31,773 bases of DNA from Zygnema cylindricum (GCA_037447655.1 JBBHKE010003178.1:122784-154556); one strand, 5' to 3'. Positions 19,738 to 30,537 are shown, numbered from the stretch's first letter. Numbers and translations are program-made. The notes: generated by a model not told the origin, from the sequence alone.

Positions 19738-21015
19738 TTGTACTAATGCTAATAATACATTACTACCCACCTTTACTAACACTAATTATACATGGTAATA
19801 ACTGTACGAGCACTAATTATAAAGACTAGTAACTGGATTGTACTAGTACTAGTTATACATACTAATCAATAGTGCTAAAGCTAATTATACAGACTAATAA
19901 CGATACTAATACTGATTACACAAACTAATTACTGTACTAATACTGATTATACATACTCAAAACTGTACTAGCACTAATTATACATACAAAAAACTTCACA
20001 AAAATTCATTATACGGACTAACAACTGTACTAATGCCAATTACACAAACCAAAAGTTGAGTTAATACTTGTTATACATACAAATAACTGTAAAAATTCTG
20101 ATTATATAATAATTGTCCTAATACTAATTATACATTACTAAAAACTGTCCTAACACTAATTACTGTGACACTAATTATACAGTACTAGTAACTGCAATAA
20201 CACTAATTATATAGACTAATAACTGTACTCACACTAATTATACTCACTTATAGCTGTACCAACACTAATTATACAAACTAAAACGGTGCTAAGACTAATC
20301 ATACGGACTAATAACTGTAAAAATACTAATTATGCATACTAATAACTGTTCTAATACTAATAATACTGTTCTCATACTAATTATACAAACTAACAACTAT
20401 GTTAATATCAATTAAACAGTATTTACAACTGTAATAACAATAATTATAGTCTAATAACTGTGACAATACTAATAATTATACAGACTAATAACTGTTCTAA
20501 TACTAATAATACTGTTCTCATACTAATTATACAAACTAATAACTATGTTAATATCAATTAAACAGTATTTACAACTGTAATAACAATAATTATAGTCTAA
20601 TAACTGTGACAATACTAATTATACAATCTAATAACTGTACTAATACGGATTACTGATTATATAGACTACTACTGCAGTAATACATATTATACCCTAAAAC
20701 TAATTAAAACTAATTATACAGACAACCAACTAGACCAATACTGATTATACAAACTACTAACTGTAAACACTGGTAATACATACTAAAAACTGTACTAATA
20801 CTTATTATTCAACTAATAACTCTACTTATACTACTGTTACAGAATAACAACTATACCAATACTAATCTTACAGACTCATATAGGTGCTCATACTGATTAT
20901 ATATACTCATAACTTTACCAATACTGATTATGCGTACTAATAGTTGTGCTAATACTGACCGTAATAATACTGATTATACGTACGAATAACTAGACAAACA
21001 TTGATTATACACGAA
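19738..21015 (+). repeat. Satellite array, plus-orientation units (right arm)
   Basis: Continues the ACTAATTATACAGACTAATA-type units. The start repeats 17424-17882. Within it 20341-20486 and 20487-20632 are a nearly identical 146-bp tandem duplication, a recent higher-order event. Units decay toward the right end. Confidence 0.85.
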
Positions 21016-21110
21016 TAATAAACATAAATAATTAGTATTAATTCAGTTTTTAGTCTGCATAATTAGTACTAGTTTAGTCATTAGCCTGTAAAATTATTGT
21101 AAAATTGTTA
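21016..21110 (-). repeat. Satellite edge, minus-orientation units (right)
   Basis: TTAGTCTGCATAATTAGTAC and TTAGCCTGTAAAATTATTG are reverse-complement units, mirroring the left edge at 16936-17135. Confidence 0.6.
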
Positions 21111-21295
21111 TGAGTACAGTAAACTTCAAAAAAAAAAGTGACTATTGCCACTATGGGCACAAAAAGACAAAACAAATTCCTAGAAAGCAACAAAAGACAT
21201 ATTTGAAAAGACAGAAACACATTAGAAACATAGAACGGAACATCCTAAAAAAAAAAAAAAAAAAACTGGCAAAAAAAAAAAAAAAAACACATAAC
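21111..21295. repeat. A-rich spacer with two poly(A) tracts
   Basis: A runs at about 21247-21265 and 21271-21287 separated by CTGGC. A lysine-rich 68-codon frame here is an artefact. Confidence 0.6.
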
Positions 21296-21297
21296 TA

Positions 21298-21788
21298 CAC
21301 CGTGAATCGCTATTAGCGTACATGACGCTAATTGGGGTACCCCTTTTTTTGGGGCAAATTCTCAAATAGAATAAAGTACGCTAATTGTTTTTGCACGTTA
21401 TTTGAGGTACCCCCCGCTCAATAAGGTTCATAACTGTAATTTAGTTCCCTTTTAAATAGTGTGGTGTACGGATTGCCAGATATGTACTATTTCGTACATT
21501 TTTAAATTTAAAAGTACAGAAAATATAATAATATATAATTGCGTAAATATTTTCCGGCATACGCAGATGTCAAAAAAACGCGACGGCGTACGATTTGAAC
21601 AGTTTCGTACATATACATGTTTTAGTATGGACATATTATGTGCTGAAAATTTTTACAAAGCAGTTTACAAATTAGAGTACATGATAAATTAGAATCATGG
21701 TGTACCCGAAAAAACACAATTTACCGTAAAGTACGCTAATTGTTTCATTACGCTATCTATTTCATTACGCTAATAGCGATTCACGGTG
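21298..21788. mobile_element. MITE, TA-flanked family (copy B, 491 bp, perfect ends)
   Basis: Flanked by TA at 21296-21297 and 21789-21790. The left end starts CACCGTGAATCGCTATTAGC and the right end is its exact reverse complement over at least 23 bp. The interior has AAATAGTGTGGTGTACGG and repeated GTACG steps shared with the other copies. No transposase. The perfect termini suggest that this is one of the younger copies. Confidence 0.9.
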
Positions 21789-21965
21789 TACTGACCCAAA
21801 AAAACAAAAAAAACAACGACTCCCAATGCCGAATTGGTTTGGGCCACAATGGCCTGAAAATCGACAAAAAATAAAGCCAGCCCCCCCGCGAAAATAAATA
21901 AATACAAGAAAAGAAAAGAAAAAAGTAATAATAAAAAAAAGGGGGAAAAAAAAAAACAAATCACA

Positions 21966-22003
21966 GCAGGTCCAGCAAAGAGAGCAGTTTTGGTATCCGA
22001 TAA
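21966..22003 (-). pseudogene. Echo of the minus-strand exon at 22141-22205
   Basis: Reads, on the minus strand, GGATACCAAAACTGCTCTCT then TTGCTGGACCTGCT followed by GTGATT. This matches the last 37 or so bases of the neighbouring exon (CGATACCGGAACTTCTCTCC...), again ending at a GT donor-like site. It is about 170 bp downstream of the original. Confidence 0.55.
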
Positions 22004-22140
22004 GTGGACAATGACGAAACAAAAAATAAATAAACAAATATATAAATAAATTTGTAAAAATGTTAAAAAAAAAAACAAAAAAGACAAAAACAACAAAAAA
22101 TCAATAATTAAATAAAAACTAACAAATACATAAATCTTAC

Positions 22141-22205
22141 CGCAGGTCCGACAAGGAGAGAAGTTCCGGTATCGGCAATCGCAAAGCATCCGGTTTTGCA
22201 ATAAC
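22141..22205 (-). CDS. Exon-like segment of an unrecognised minus-strand gene
   Basis: On the minus strand a CGCCAG acceptor at 22206-22210 follows a long CT tract, then 65 bases read VIAKPDALRLPIPELLSLSD followed by LR, and a GTAAGA donor follows at 22140. The layout (CT tract, acceptor, exon, donor, downstream echo) is the same as in the FkbM gene, which is why I call it. No family is recognised and no flanking exon was established, so it could also be an isolated gene fragment. Confidence 0.45.
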
Positions 22206-22210
22206 CTGGC

Positions 22211-22500
<290 letters not shown>

Positions 22501-22943
22501 GAATGAATGGTCGAAAGACGACGACGGTGGTTCAAAGTCCTGCAGATTTTTCGCGTGAAAACAACGAAATAGCCGTTTGGAACTTTGGATGTTGTTTTTG
22601 CTACGCCGGCTTTTCGGGTTACCGTTGGCCTGTTTCGGCGAAATACGCTACTTTAACCCGACTTCAATATTTTGAGGATGTTAGTTTGTACGGTTTTCCG
22701 ATTTTTTTTTTAAACAAAAAAGTCAGTGCTCGGAAATCCGTACATTATTCGAACGCCCGTCTGTTGCAGATGAAATATTTTCCGGTGGGAACAAGTTATG
22801 TTATCACGTAGAGTCTGTAAACCAAGTGTTCTAAATTGACTGGCGCCACGCAAGCTACGATCCGATATTTTATATCTTTCAGATTTTTGGCACCGACAAA
22901 CATAACTTCAAATCATAGAAGTCCCATGCGCATAACACGCACG
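22501..22943. other. Unique sequence, no gene recognised
   Basis: A + frame at 22503-22811 is open for 102 codons with balanced composition but no recognisable domain or splice context; it may be chance. On the minus strand a TGCAG acceptor-like site near 22542 precedes an open stretch into the CT tract. Neither is called. Confidence 0.35.
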
Positions 22944-22951
22944 GATTAAAC

Positions 22952-23497
22952 CATAGTTCAAAAGTAGGTGAAAGTAGGCCCATACAATATGCCTATTGTA
23001 TGCAATACATACAATATGCCGTTAAGACCCATATTGTATTGGTCGAAAAATGAAAAAAAATAGTTACAGGGCTGAGTTGCACATCTATAGATAGAGAATT
23101 AAACGTCATGTCAAAATTTTGAAAAAACATCGGACAAAAAAAATAATTTATGTGAGTTTTGAGGTAAAACATTTTTAAACCGTCAGATTCAGACGATCGG
23201 AGGGTCGCTGATCAAAGTAGCGATCTAAGAAGATCACATGAAAAGCCCATAACACAACTTACGAAAGGACTATCTGTCATATTAGCGTATGCAAATTTGA
23301 ACGTCCGCGTGCTTTAGTTCGCTAAAAAATTTGTCCGTCGGCGTGCGCTGAACTATGATCATACGTCAGATTCGTACGTCCGTCAAAGAGTGTCCACAGC
23401 ACACACCCATACAGTATGCCTACTCTACGCGAGTTTAGTGCCAAGTTTTGTGCACCTACCAAAGGCCTACCAAAAAAACACCTACTTTTGAACTATG
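22952..23497. mobile_element. hAT-like MITE (copy 1, 546 bp)
   Basis: Inverted ends CATAGTTCAAAAGTAGG (17 bp, perfect) flanked by an exact 8-bp duplication GATTAAAC at 22944-22951 and 23498-23505. 8-bp duplications are characteristic of hAT transposons. No transposase frame. The interior carries CATACAATATGCC and CATACAGTATGCC phrases near either end, which also occur in copy 2. Confidence 0.9.
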
Positions 23498-23619
23498 GAT
23501 TAAACTAACGATAAAGTGCGCATCAAACGATTTCGGGATTTTTAGAATTCGTACCTTTATTTTTACTTTCAAATTTCAAAAATTTTAAATATTAAATACC
23601 CTAAAAAACTGAAAAGTTC

Positions 23620-23738
23620 AACGCAAAGCAGCGAGCGGCGGAATTTACGGCGTCCCCAACGGCGGCTTCCTTTTGAAGATGGAGTGGAGGACATATGAAA
23701 AAACGCGCGCGCAAATGAAACAAAACGGCTCAAGGAAG
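23620..23738. repeat. Flank of the 49-bp minisatellite, inverted relation
   Basis: CGGCGGAATTTACGGCGTC near 23635 is close to the reverse complement of GACGCCTTAAATTCCGCGG in the repeat unit. It is repeated in similar form at about 24066-24090 on the other side. ACGCGCGCGCAAATGAA occurs on both sides too (23702 and 24034). Confidence 0.55.
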
Positions 23739-24033
23739 CTACCGTTGGAGACGCCATAAATTTTGTCGCTCGCCGCTCATAAAAAAATACGCGTGCCAGA
23801 CGCCTTAAATTCCGTGGCCCACCGCTCATAAAAAAATAGGCGTGCGAGACGCCTTAAAGTCCGCGGCTCGCCGCTCAGAAAAAAATACGCGTGCGAGACG
23901 CCTTAAATTCCGCGGCTCGTCGCTCAGAAAAAAATAGACGTGCGAGACGCCTTAAATTCCGCGGCCCGCCGCTCAGAAAAAGATAGGCGTGCGAGACGCC
24001 TTAAATTCCGCGGCTCGCCGCTCAAATAAAAAT
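23739..24033. repeat. 49-bp minisatellite, about six units
   Basis: Unit starts TACGCGTGCGAGACGCCTTA and continues AATTCCGCGGCTCGCCGCTC, then an A run. Starts at 23788, 23837, 23886, 23935, 23984 and 24033, so the period is exactly 49, with a more diverged unit before 23788. It is GC-rich in an AT-rich setting. The minus-strand frames over it are repeat translations. Confidence 0.9.
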
Positions 24034-24094
24034 ACGCGCGCGCAAATGAAGCAGAAGTGCGGCGTGCGGCGGAATTTACAACGCCTCCAACGGT

Positions 24095-24743
24095 TAATGT
24101 TCGTACATGTCCGTATATTTCCGTACGAAAATTACGAATTTTACGAATCAAGCGAATATTACGTAGTTTTCGTAAAAAAATCCAAATCCGTACGAATTGG
24201 ACTTCTATGCTTCAAATCTTCACTTGCGTGCCATGTATCTGCGTACGAAAACATCATACGACAAAGCTTTTATATTTTTTGCAAACGCCAGTGTGTACGC
24301 CAACTCATTTTTGAGGGTTTATGTTTTCGAACATAAAGAAAGTCCTTTAAGACAAATAGTGTGACGAACAAAAGTTACCGAAAATAGCGTGACGGGTGTT
24401 CAAAATACATTTTATTTTCGGTTATATTTTTGAAAACGCGTGTCATGTGCAAATTTCGTCAATTTTCATTGGTTTTACACCATGACACGTAGCTTAATCG
24501 TCCAGCGTGTCACGTTTTATTTTCTGTATCTGCCAACCAACCTCGATACAGCCCAACTCCTCTAGGTGGGATTGACAGTTACAGAAAAATGAAGCGAACA
24601 CCTCACAGATGAACATCCGACGGTTAGTATTACCTCGTAGACCTTCAAAGAGTATTGGCAAGATTCTCTTTAATGTTGTTTTTCGTATAAAAACAAAATA
24701 AGCGGTATGGTTTGGTACGGATAATCGCGGATTTCGGTAAAAC
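24095..24743. other. Unique sequence with short GTACG and TGTCACG steps
   Basis: TACGAAAATTACG, CGTACGAATT and GTGTGACG / TGTCACG phrases occur in both orientations, suggesting remains of another inverted-repeat element, but no boundaries could be set. No gene is recognised. Confidence 0.35.
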
Positions 24744-24745
24744 TA

Positions 24746-25352
24746 CACCGCGAATCGTAATTAGAGTAAATAACGCTAATTCGGTCGCCCTAAATTTCGA
24801 CTCTATTACCTTAAATAGAGTAAATGATTCTATTTTTTTCATTATTCTATTTAAAGTAAGGTTTAATTAGCGTAAAAAATTATAATATAGGTTCGTTTTA
24901 AATAGTGTGGAGTATGGACGACGTCCGACCATGCAAAATTGTACTTTTATAAGTAAAAAGGTACAAATAATGATTTAATAAAATCACGCTTGCACGTGAA
25001 ATCGCACTAAACAAAAAATCAATCACATCGAAAAAAAGCCGTTCACATAACTCTCGTCCGTTGACAGCATCATCGTTAGTGTGAACATTAACTGACATTC
25101 AGCGCGACAAATAGTTATAACGTCATAATGACGTTAAAACTACACGGACTGACAAAATTTGTGCATCTACGTAATTTAGTGTTCATAATTTTAGCGCGGA
25201 TAATTATTGCCGAAATAACCCAAAATAGAGTACTTAAATAAATTAGAGTAAACTTCCTTTGTGAAAAAGTTATATCACATAAAATTGATTTCATTACTCT
25301 TATTGTTTTTTTTTGTCTAATTTTTTTACTACTCTAATTACGATTCGCCGTG
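24746..25352. mobile_element. MITE, TA-flanked family (copy C, 607 bp)
   Basis: TA at 24744-24745 and 25353-25354. Left end CACCGCGAATCGTAATTAGA; right end TCTAATTACGATTCGCCGTG, inverted with one mismatch over 21 bp. The interior has TTTTAAATAGTGTGGAGTA as in copy B. No coding capacity for a transposase. Confidence 0.85.
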
Positions 25353-25450
25353 TACCCCACTTGTTGTCTGATGGAACGTCCCCCTAAGTGGGTGGCCCGA
25401 AAGGCGCCACCTTCGATAACATATTCTAGTATGTCTTTAATAATACATTG

Positions 25451-25474
25451 ACGCTAATAGCGGTGGTCGGTGTA
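25451..25474. mobile_element. Solitary MITE-type terminus
   Basis: ACGCTAATAGCGGTGGTCGG followed by TGTA, closest to the solitary end at 7400-7423 (both have AGCGGT where the intact copies have AGCGAT). No partner end was found. Confidence 0.5.
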
Positions 25475-25728
25475 GTGCTCAAATTTAATACGAGTCGCCA
25501 GGCGTTGTGGTGACACGTTGAATTGTAATGCGAGGAAAATTATACATATCATTTTTTCTTCGAAGTGGGGGAGTTGATGACATCATACGCGCGCCCTTCA
25601 GTCTATACCATTTTCGAATTCGTAAGCGCGAAACTCGCATGCGACTTGATGTTACTCGACTTGGAAAACGTCACTTTGTTGACACAAATTGGCGACGACT
25701 CTAACTGGTTTTTACATTTCCACTACAG
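25475..25728. other. Short unique stretch, possible coding fragment
   Basis: A + frame from 25565 encodes a balanced stretch (ELMTSYARPSVYTIFEFVSA and onward) to the edge of the MITE at 25731, where it is cut. It might be an exon or gene fragment disrupted by the MITE. No domain recognised and no splice sites established. Confidence 0.25.
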
Positions 25729-25730
25729 TA

Positions 25731-26281
25731 CACTGCCAATCGTTATTAGAGTAAATAATGCTAATTCGGTGCCCTTTTTTCAAAAAAAAAAGCCTGAAAT
25801 ACAATCCATAATTATATATTTTTCCATAATTATAATTAGGGTTTTTTTTCAATTTGCGTTAATAATGGAAGTACAATGCGATGGAAATAGTGTGGCGTAC
25901 GTAGAAGGTATCTCCGTATGAAATGGTACTTTTTGAATTACAAAGGCATAAAAAGACACTTAACATTATTGCGCTCACATGTGAATGTGCACTAGAAGAA
26001 AGAGACTCAAACTCGTTGACAAAAATCGCGTTCTCATATGTTCGTCCGTTGACCGTGTGAACAGCGCGACGGCGTACGAATTGTCAGATTTTGTATGGTT
26101 ACACATATTACTGTAGACATCGAAAGGGCGGGTATTTATTATTTAGGACAACCCAAATTACAGTTAGGGATTAATTAGTATATATATTTTTTTTCAAAGA
26201 AGAAAAAATCCCGATTAGTGTTAATAACACTATTTTTTTTTTACGCTATTTATTCCTTTACTCTAATAGCGATTGATGGTG
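25731..26281. mobile_element. MITE, TA-flanked family (copy D, 551 bp)
   Basis: TA at 25729-25730 and 26282-26283. Left end CACTGCCAATCGTTATTAGA; right end CTAATAGCGATTGATGGTG. Nearly collinear with copy A across the interior (GTGGCGTACG, GGTACTTTTTGAATTACA, CAGTTAGGG). A and D form one subfamily, B and C others. Confidence 0.88.
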
Positions 26282-26328
26282 TAGCGGATGTTCTTTCACG
26301 CGTTTGGCTCATAATCGATTATTCGCAG

Positions 26329-27318
26329 CATAGTTCAAAAGTAGGTGACCGTACGCCCATACAATATGCCTATTGTACTCAAAACATACAATATGCCCTT
26401 AAGACCCATATTGTATTGGCCTCAAAATGAAATAAGATAGGGACAGGGTTGAGTTGCACATCGATCGATAGAGAATTAAACGACATGTATAAATTTTGAA
26501 AAAAAATCGGACAAAAACAAATATTTATGTGAGTTTTGAGGGACATTTTATTAAAACCGTCAGATTTGGACGATCGGACGGTCACTGATCAAAGTAGGCG
26601 ATTTTAAAAAGATCACATGAAAATCCCATAACACAACTTACGAAAGGACAATCTGTCACATTAGCGTCTTCAATTTTGAGGGCCACACTAAATAAAGCCT
26701 CAAATTGACCAACCAGGCAGTATGGGACGATAAAAAAATAAAAATACCACACTGCCAAAAAAATTACCAAAACCTACGGACCAACCCCGTTGGCGTTCAC
26801 ACGGTCGAAATGCGGCTTTCAGACGAATGTGTGTGAACGGGAATTTTTACGACATGGTTTTTTCCCTTTTTAGAACGCACATTCTCATGCGTCCGCGGTT
26901 ACTAAAACTAATTTATTGTACTTTTTAACTTAAACAAGGTACATTTATGTACGGTTTGAGACTGACCGTACACCACTCTATTTAAGAGACAACGTACTTT
27001 CATTTTTTACGGTACTTGGAAAATAACCCTAATTAGAGTAATGAAAAATATAGAGTAAACTACGCTATTTGAGAATTTTCCCGGTTTTTTTTTTCCCGGT
27101 TTTTTTTCCCACGGAATGTCATCCTACGCCGTGTCAGTTCGCTAAAAAATTCCGTCCGGCGGCGTGCGCTGTACTTTGATCTTACGTCAGATTCGGACGT
27201 TCGTACAGGAGTGTGCACAACGCACACACATACAGTATGCCTACGTTGCGAGAGTTTTGTGCAAAGTTTTGTGCGCCTACCAAAGGCCTACCATAAAAAA
27301 GCCTACTTTTGAACTATG
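26329..27318. mobile_element. hAT-like MITE (copy 2, 990 bp) carrying an insertion
   Basis: The same 17-bp inverted ends as copy 1, flanked by an exact 8-bp duplication ATTCGCAG at 26321-26328 and 27319-27326. The outer parts match copy 1 (for example TTGAGTTGCACATC near 26450 and CAGTTCGCTAAAAAATT near 27136). About 450 extra bases lie in the middle. Confidence 0.9.
26685..27135 (-). mobile_element. Insertion nested in hAT-like copy 2
   Basis: This segment is absent from copy 1 at the corresponding point. It includes GACCGTACACCACTCTATTT near 26967, close to the reverse complement of the AAATAGTGTGGTGTACGG interior phrase of the TA-flanked MITEs, and ATTAGAGTAATG near 27033. It may be a decayed, reverse-oriented member of that family; clean termini were not found. 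Confidence 0.5.
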
Positions 27319-27326
27319 ATTCGCAG

Positions 27327-28860
27327 AGCTATTTCCTCCAGGGAACGCTATGTAACGAGCGTGGTCGTTTGTTTACGTCCAGGAGTGCCAAGTGTGCGTG
27401 CGACTGTCGCGTCTCGCATATGTGATATTGTGATCCTTCGAAGATTAAAAATGTCGATGGATGGCTGAGATCACATTTCCAAACGTTGGGGAAGATAGCT
27501 CCTCTCAACATCGTACTCGTGCTGCCTCCGTCGAACGCGGCGAAAAGAATTTGCTGGAAAGATGGCCAGGGGACGGTGTCCACGAACTCTGTACATCAAA
27601 GTACTTTGTTTTTTTTCGTACATGATCTGCGTCGTCCAATTCTCCAACGCTGACCAATCGTGTCCGTCGAAAGTCCATCGTGGAGGGTTCAGCTTCCTCC
27701 CAGCCTCAATCTCAGTCGCACCAACTCTATTAAGCTTTCTCGAAGTCACTGTTGTCTTCAATGTTTTCAGCTTTCTTAACATGAGGTAAAATGTTATCAT
27801 GTCTCCGTTCTTTCTCCTCGCTTCGCCCGATGGACCGACTTATGTGCTATGGAAGCTGAGGTAATGTTTCTTATTTTTTTGTTCTCTTTGTTTATCACTT
27901 AAGTCCGTGAGCGTCTATTGTTGAAGTTCCCGATTTGCTTTCCGTCATTTCTAGTCGGGCGGAAACGGAGGCCGGATGACGACCACCTTCATAGACCTGT
28001 TCTGAGCTCAGAATGCGGACTAAACACAATGCATCACCAGCTGACGGCCTCCGATCTTGCTGACTCCGAATTGTCGTGTTAGGGTTCTATCTTGTGTGTA
28101 CTTGCGCACTCCGAAGGTTGGTCATACAGGTTTTTTCTTCTGCTACTTAGGTTTTACTGCTCACCTCAGAGGGTTCTAGAATATATTGCTTTGGCTCGGT
28201 GTTGTATGTCAGAACGATTCTAACCCACAGTAGTTCTGCTGTTTGTGGAAATGCCGTTTTCCAGGTTGGACTAAAAAATGTCTGACTTGGCCAAGAGGCA
28301 GGATTCCTTTGAAGGGCTTCTGCGAACGTTCTCTCAAGGTATGCTGCTATTGATGCTTACTACTCTCGTGTCTGGATATCATTCCCTTTTGTGTCCTTGG
28401 ACGCATTATTTTCTCTCATTATGCTCTCTTTGAATATGTTTTCTTAAATAAAAGTCCTTTACATGTTTTAGATATCGTATTTTCATTCCTGTTTCAGGTG
28501 TCAATATGAAGCCTTGAAATGGGAAGTTGGATTCAGGATTTTTCAGTCTCGGAGCCTGAAGTAATTAGGTGAGGCGGAATTGTGTACTTTGACCTGTAAT
28601 GTCTGACATTGGCAATTGACTTACGTGAATGTAGAAAATTGACGCTTGATTTTAGTTTGCTTCTCCTTGAACATGCATTCTGTGTATAATTTGTTTGCTA
28701 ATAAACATTTGTAATATAATGTTTTCCGTATATAGTTTTTGCTACTTCTGGTTTTGTCTGATGTTTTCCGGGAAAATGTGTGAAGTCTTTTTTATCTGAC
28801 TGTCTATAAAACCTAATTCACGAACTCAACTTCTGTATTTTGTTTTTGTTTCTTGTCCAT
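27327..28860 (+). other. Less repetitive region with exon-like pieces, no gene called
   Basis: Composition becomes more balanced. Splice-like sites occur: ATGAG/GTAAAA at 27785, GCTGAG/GTAATG near 27861, TTTCCAG near 28264 followed by a short open piece beginning MSDLAKRQDSFEGLLRTFSQ (28278-28337) and a GTATGC donor. I could not chain these into a coding transcript; a spliced non-coding RNA or 5' UTR exons fit equally well. The 27471-27800 minus-strand frame is open for 109 codons but has no recognised domain. Confidence 0.3.
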
Positions 28861-28863
28861 CAG

Positions 28864-29181
28864 CATCCGACTGAAACTGACTCAGCATTTCAGTTCCACC
28901 GGTGGCAGATTTTTAATGCTCAGTTTTTGGTGAGCTAGGTCTTTCTATCCTCATTTTTATGCTGTATGTTATTATCCGATCAGGCAGTCTATTGGAATTC
29001 AATCATTACAGTCTCCGTTTCGGTTGGTTTGGTTATTAATATTCCTTAAATGTAAATTTGCCCTTTATTTGTTTCTCTTACTGTTTTTGTTTGGTAGGAT
29101 GCGGCTGTAGCCAGTGATGAAGATAATATCCGAAAACTAATGATCTCAATGATTATAAACTTATCACCATCTTTCGACTGA
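28864..29181 (+). CDS. Two possible terminal exons of an unrecognised gene
   Basis: Piece 1, 28864-28929, follows TCTTGTCCATCAG and reads HPTETDSAFQFHRWQIFNAQ plus FL, then a GTGAGC donor. Piece 2, 29098-29181, follows TTGGTAG and reads DAAVASDEDNIRKLMISMII and seven more residues to a TGA. Both are in phase 0, so they join cleanly. No family recognised, and no upstream exon was linked. It may be a real 3' end or chance. Confidence 0.3.
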
Positions 29182-29712
29182 GGCTCAGCCGTAGTTTTTT
29201 CTGGCTCTGTTATTTTTTTTCCTCGTTCCTGTTTCTTGTAATTTGTGCTCGGTCGTCAATGTTCTTTTCTTATGAAGCAAATTAGTAATGCAATACCCTC
29301 TTTGCAGCAGCTGTTTACCAAGTTTTGCTGTTTTGCATGCGCTGTTTTGTTGTTGAAAATTTATGGCCCACCATTGCTGGCTAATTTGTTTTTTATGGAT
29401 TTAGGCAGCCTGTCACTCAGACTATGGGCCTAGAGCAAAGTAGGTTGTGTGATCGTTCCGGAGGGTAGGTCTGAGAGGGCCTAGGATCCGTCCGATTGTA
29501 GTGCTCCCACATGATTTTTGGCTAAGAGATTTTTTGACTTTTAGGTTGCTTGATTGAATTGCGTCTTCCTCCATTTATCACTCATTTATTTGTTCAGTGA
29601 AGGTGATACTGATCTGCTGCTAGTTGGACATGTATTTTCTTTGGAAATACAGGTATTGAGTTGTTCGTTGTCTCTCGAAACCTGAGTGGTCAACTGAACT
29701 AATCACTTCCAG
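29182..29712. other. No gene recognised
   Basis: T-rich with acceptor-like TTTCAG/CCAG sites. Would be the 3' UTR or intron of the unit to the left if that is real. Confidence 0.3.
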
Positions 29713-29814
29713 TTTTTGGACAATGCAAGGACAAAGATAGTCATATTTGACCCCAAAGGAAGATGTCTGGTAGTCGAAAAGCTGAACTCACCCTTCTGTA
29801 CAAGGGATATTTAG
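29713..29814 (+). CDS. Possible exon of an unrecognised plus-strand gene
   Basis: Follows ACTTCCAG and reads FLDNARTKIVIFDPKGRCLV and thirteen further residues to a TAG at 29812-29814. Composition is protein-like, with an alternating hydrophobic strand followed by a turn. It could join piece 1 at 28864-28929 in phase 0 as an alternative last exon. No family recognised. Confidence 0.25.
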   Translation, partial: FLDNARTKIVIFDPKGRCLVVEKLNSPFCTRDI

Positions 29815-30537
29815 AACTCTTGGAAGATTCACAGCTCAGGTTGGTAGGAAACAAGGCCAGCAGAAAAAGGGAAGATTAGCAGAACCGGAAATAGCCTTCA
29901 GAATTGTAAATGGCAGCTGATTCCAGTCTGTTATATGAATCAAAGCTCTTGCGATCTACTATTATGTTCTTTGACAAATGATCATATATTTACATGCTTG
30001 CTCTCTGTACACTGTCCAAATCTTGAATGCTTCGCAATCTTTTGCCCCATGAAGAATATTAGCATTATTTTTTCAAGTCTTTCACTACTTTTTCTTTGAA
30101 TCATTAGAAATGAAGGGGAGTGTGGTAAAAACGTTTCTTTCATTACCAAATGTCGGAAAGTTAGAAAGAAACGAACATACATCCAACTTCTCTTACATGA
30201 AGTGTCTTTTAATGAAATATCATGCATATAGTAAAATCTGATGTATCTTTCATGCCCAATGTGGAAAATTGGGAGGAATATGCAAAAAATGTTTAATATC
30301 ACTTCGCCAATTTGCCACTTTTCTTTGACCGTGATGTGATATTGTGACATATAATTTGCAAATTTTTTTTCTCCCAAATACGATTATAAGTATCTACACC
30401 ACAAATATCGGAAGGGGAAAGTGGATGAAAATAATAGCTAGAAAAAGCAATATTTAAAATTATTAGCATATTATCATTTAATGAAACTTTTCCACGTGAA
30501 AACGAACAAGATAGGCAGTTTATAAACATTTTTGTCA
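29815..30537. other. No gene recognised
   Basis: AT-rich. A minus-strand frame at 29982-30377 (131 codons) reads without a recognised domain and its splice context is unclear; it could include 3' UTR of the minus-strand gene entering from the right. Confidence 0.3.

Noticed and set aside
17424-20230. LTRs of the copia fragment
   Set aside because: The duplicated flanks are satellite units, without TG...CA ends, a primer-binding site or a 5-bp duplication.
10971-21110. CRISPR-like array
   Set aside because: The repeats are contiguous or drifting units with no constant repeat separated by unique spacers, and the genome is eukaryotic.
22503-22811. 102-codon plus-strand frame
   Set aside because: No domain and starts directly at a microsatellite edge; could be chance.
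27562-27789. 75-codon plus-strand frame with a hydrophobic N-terminal segment
   Set aside because: Overlaps a longer minus-strand frame, has no recognised family and no linked exon; kept only as part of the unassigned region.
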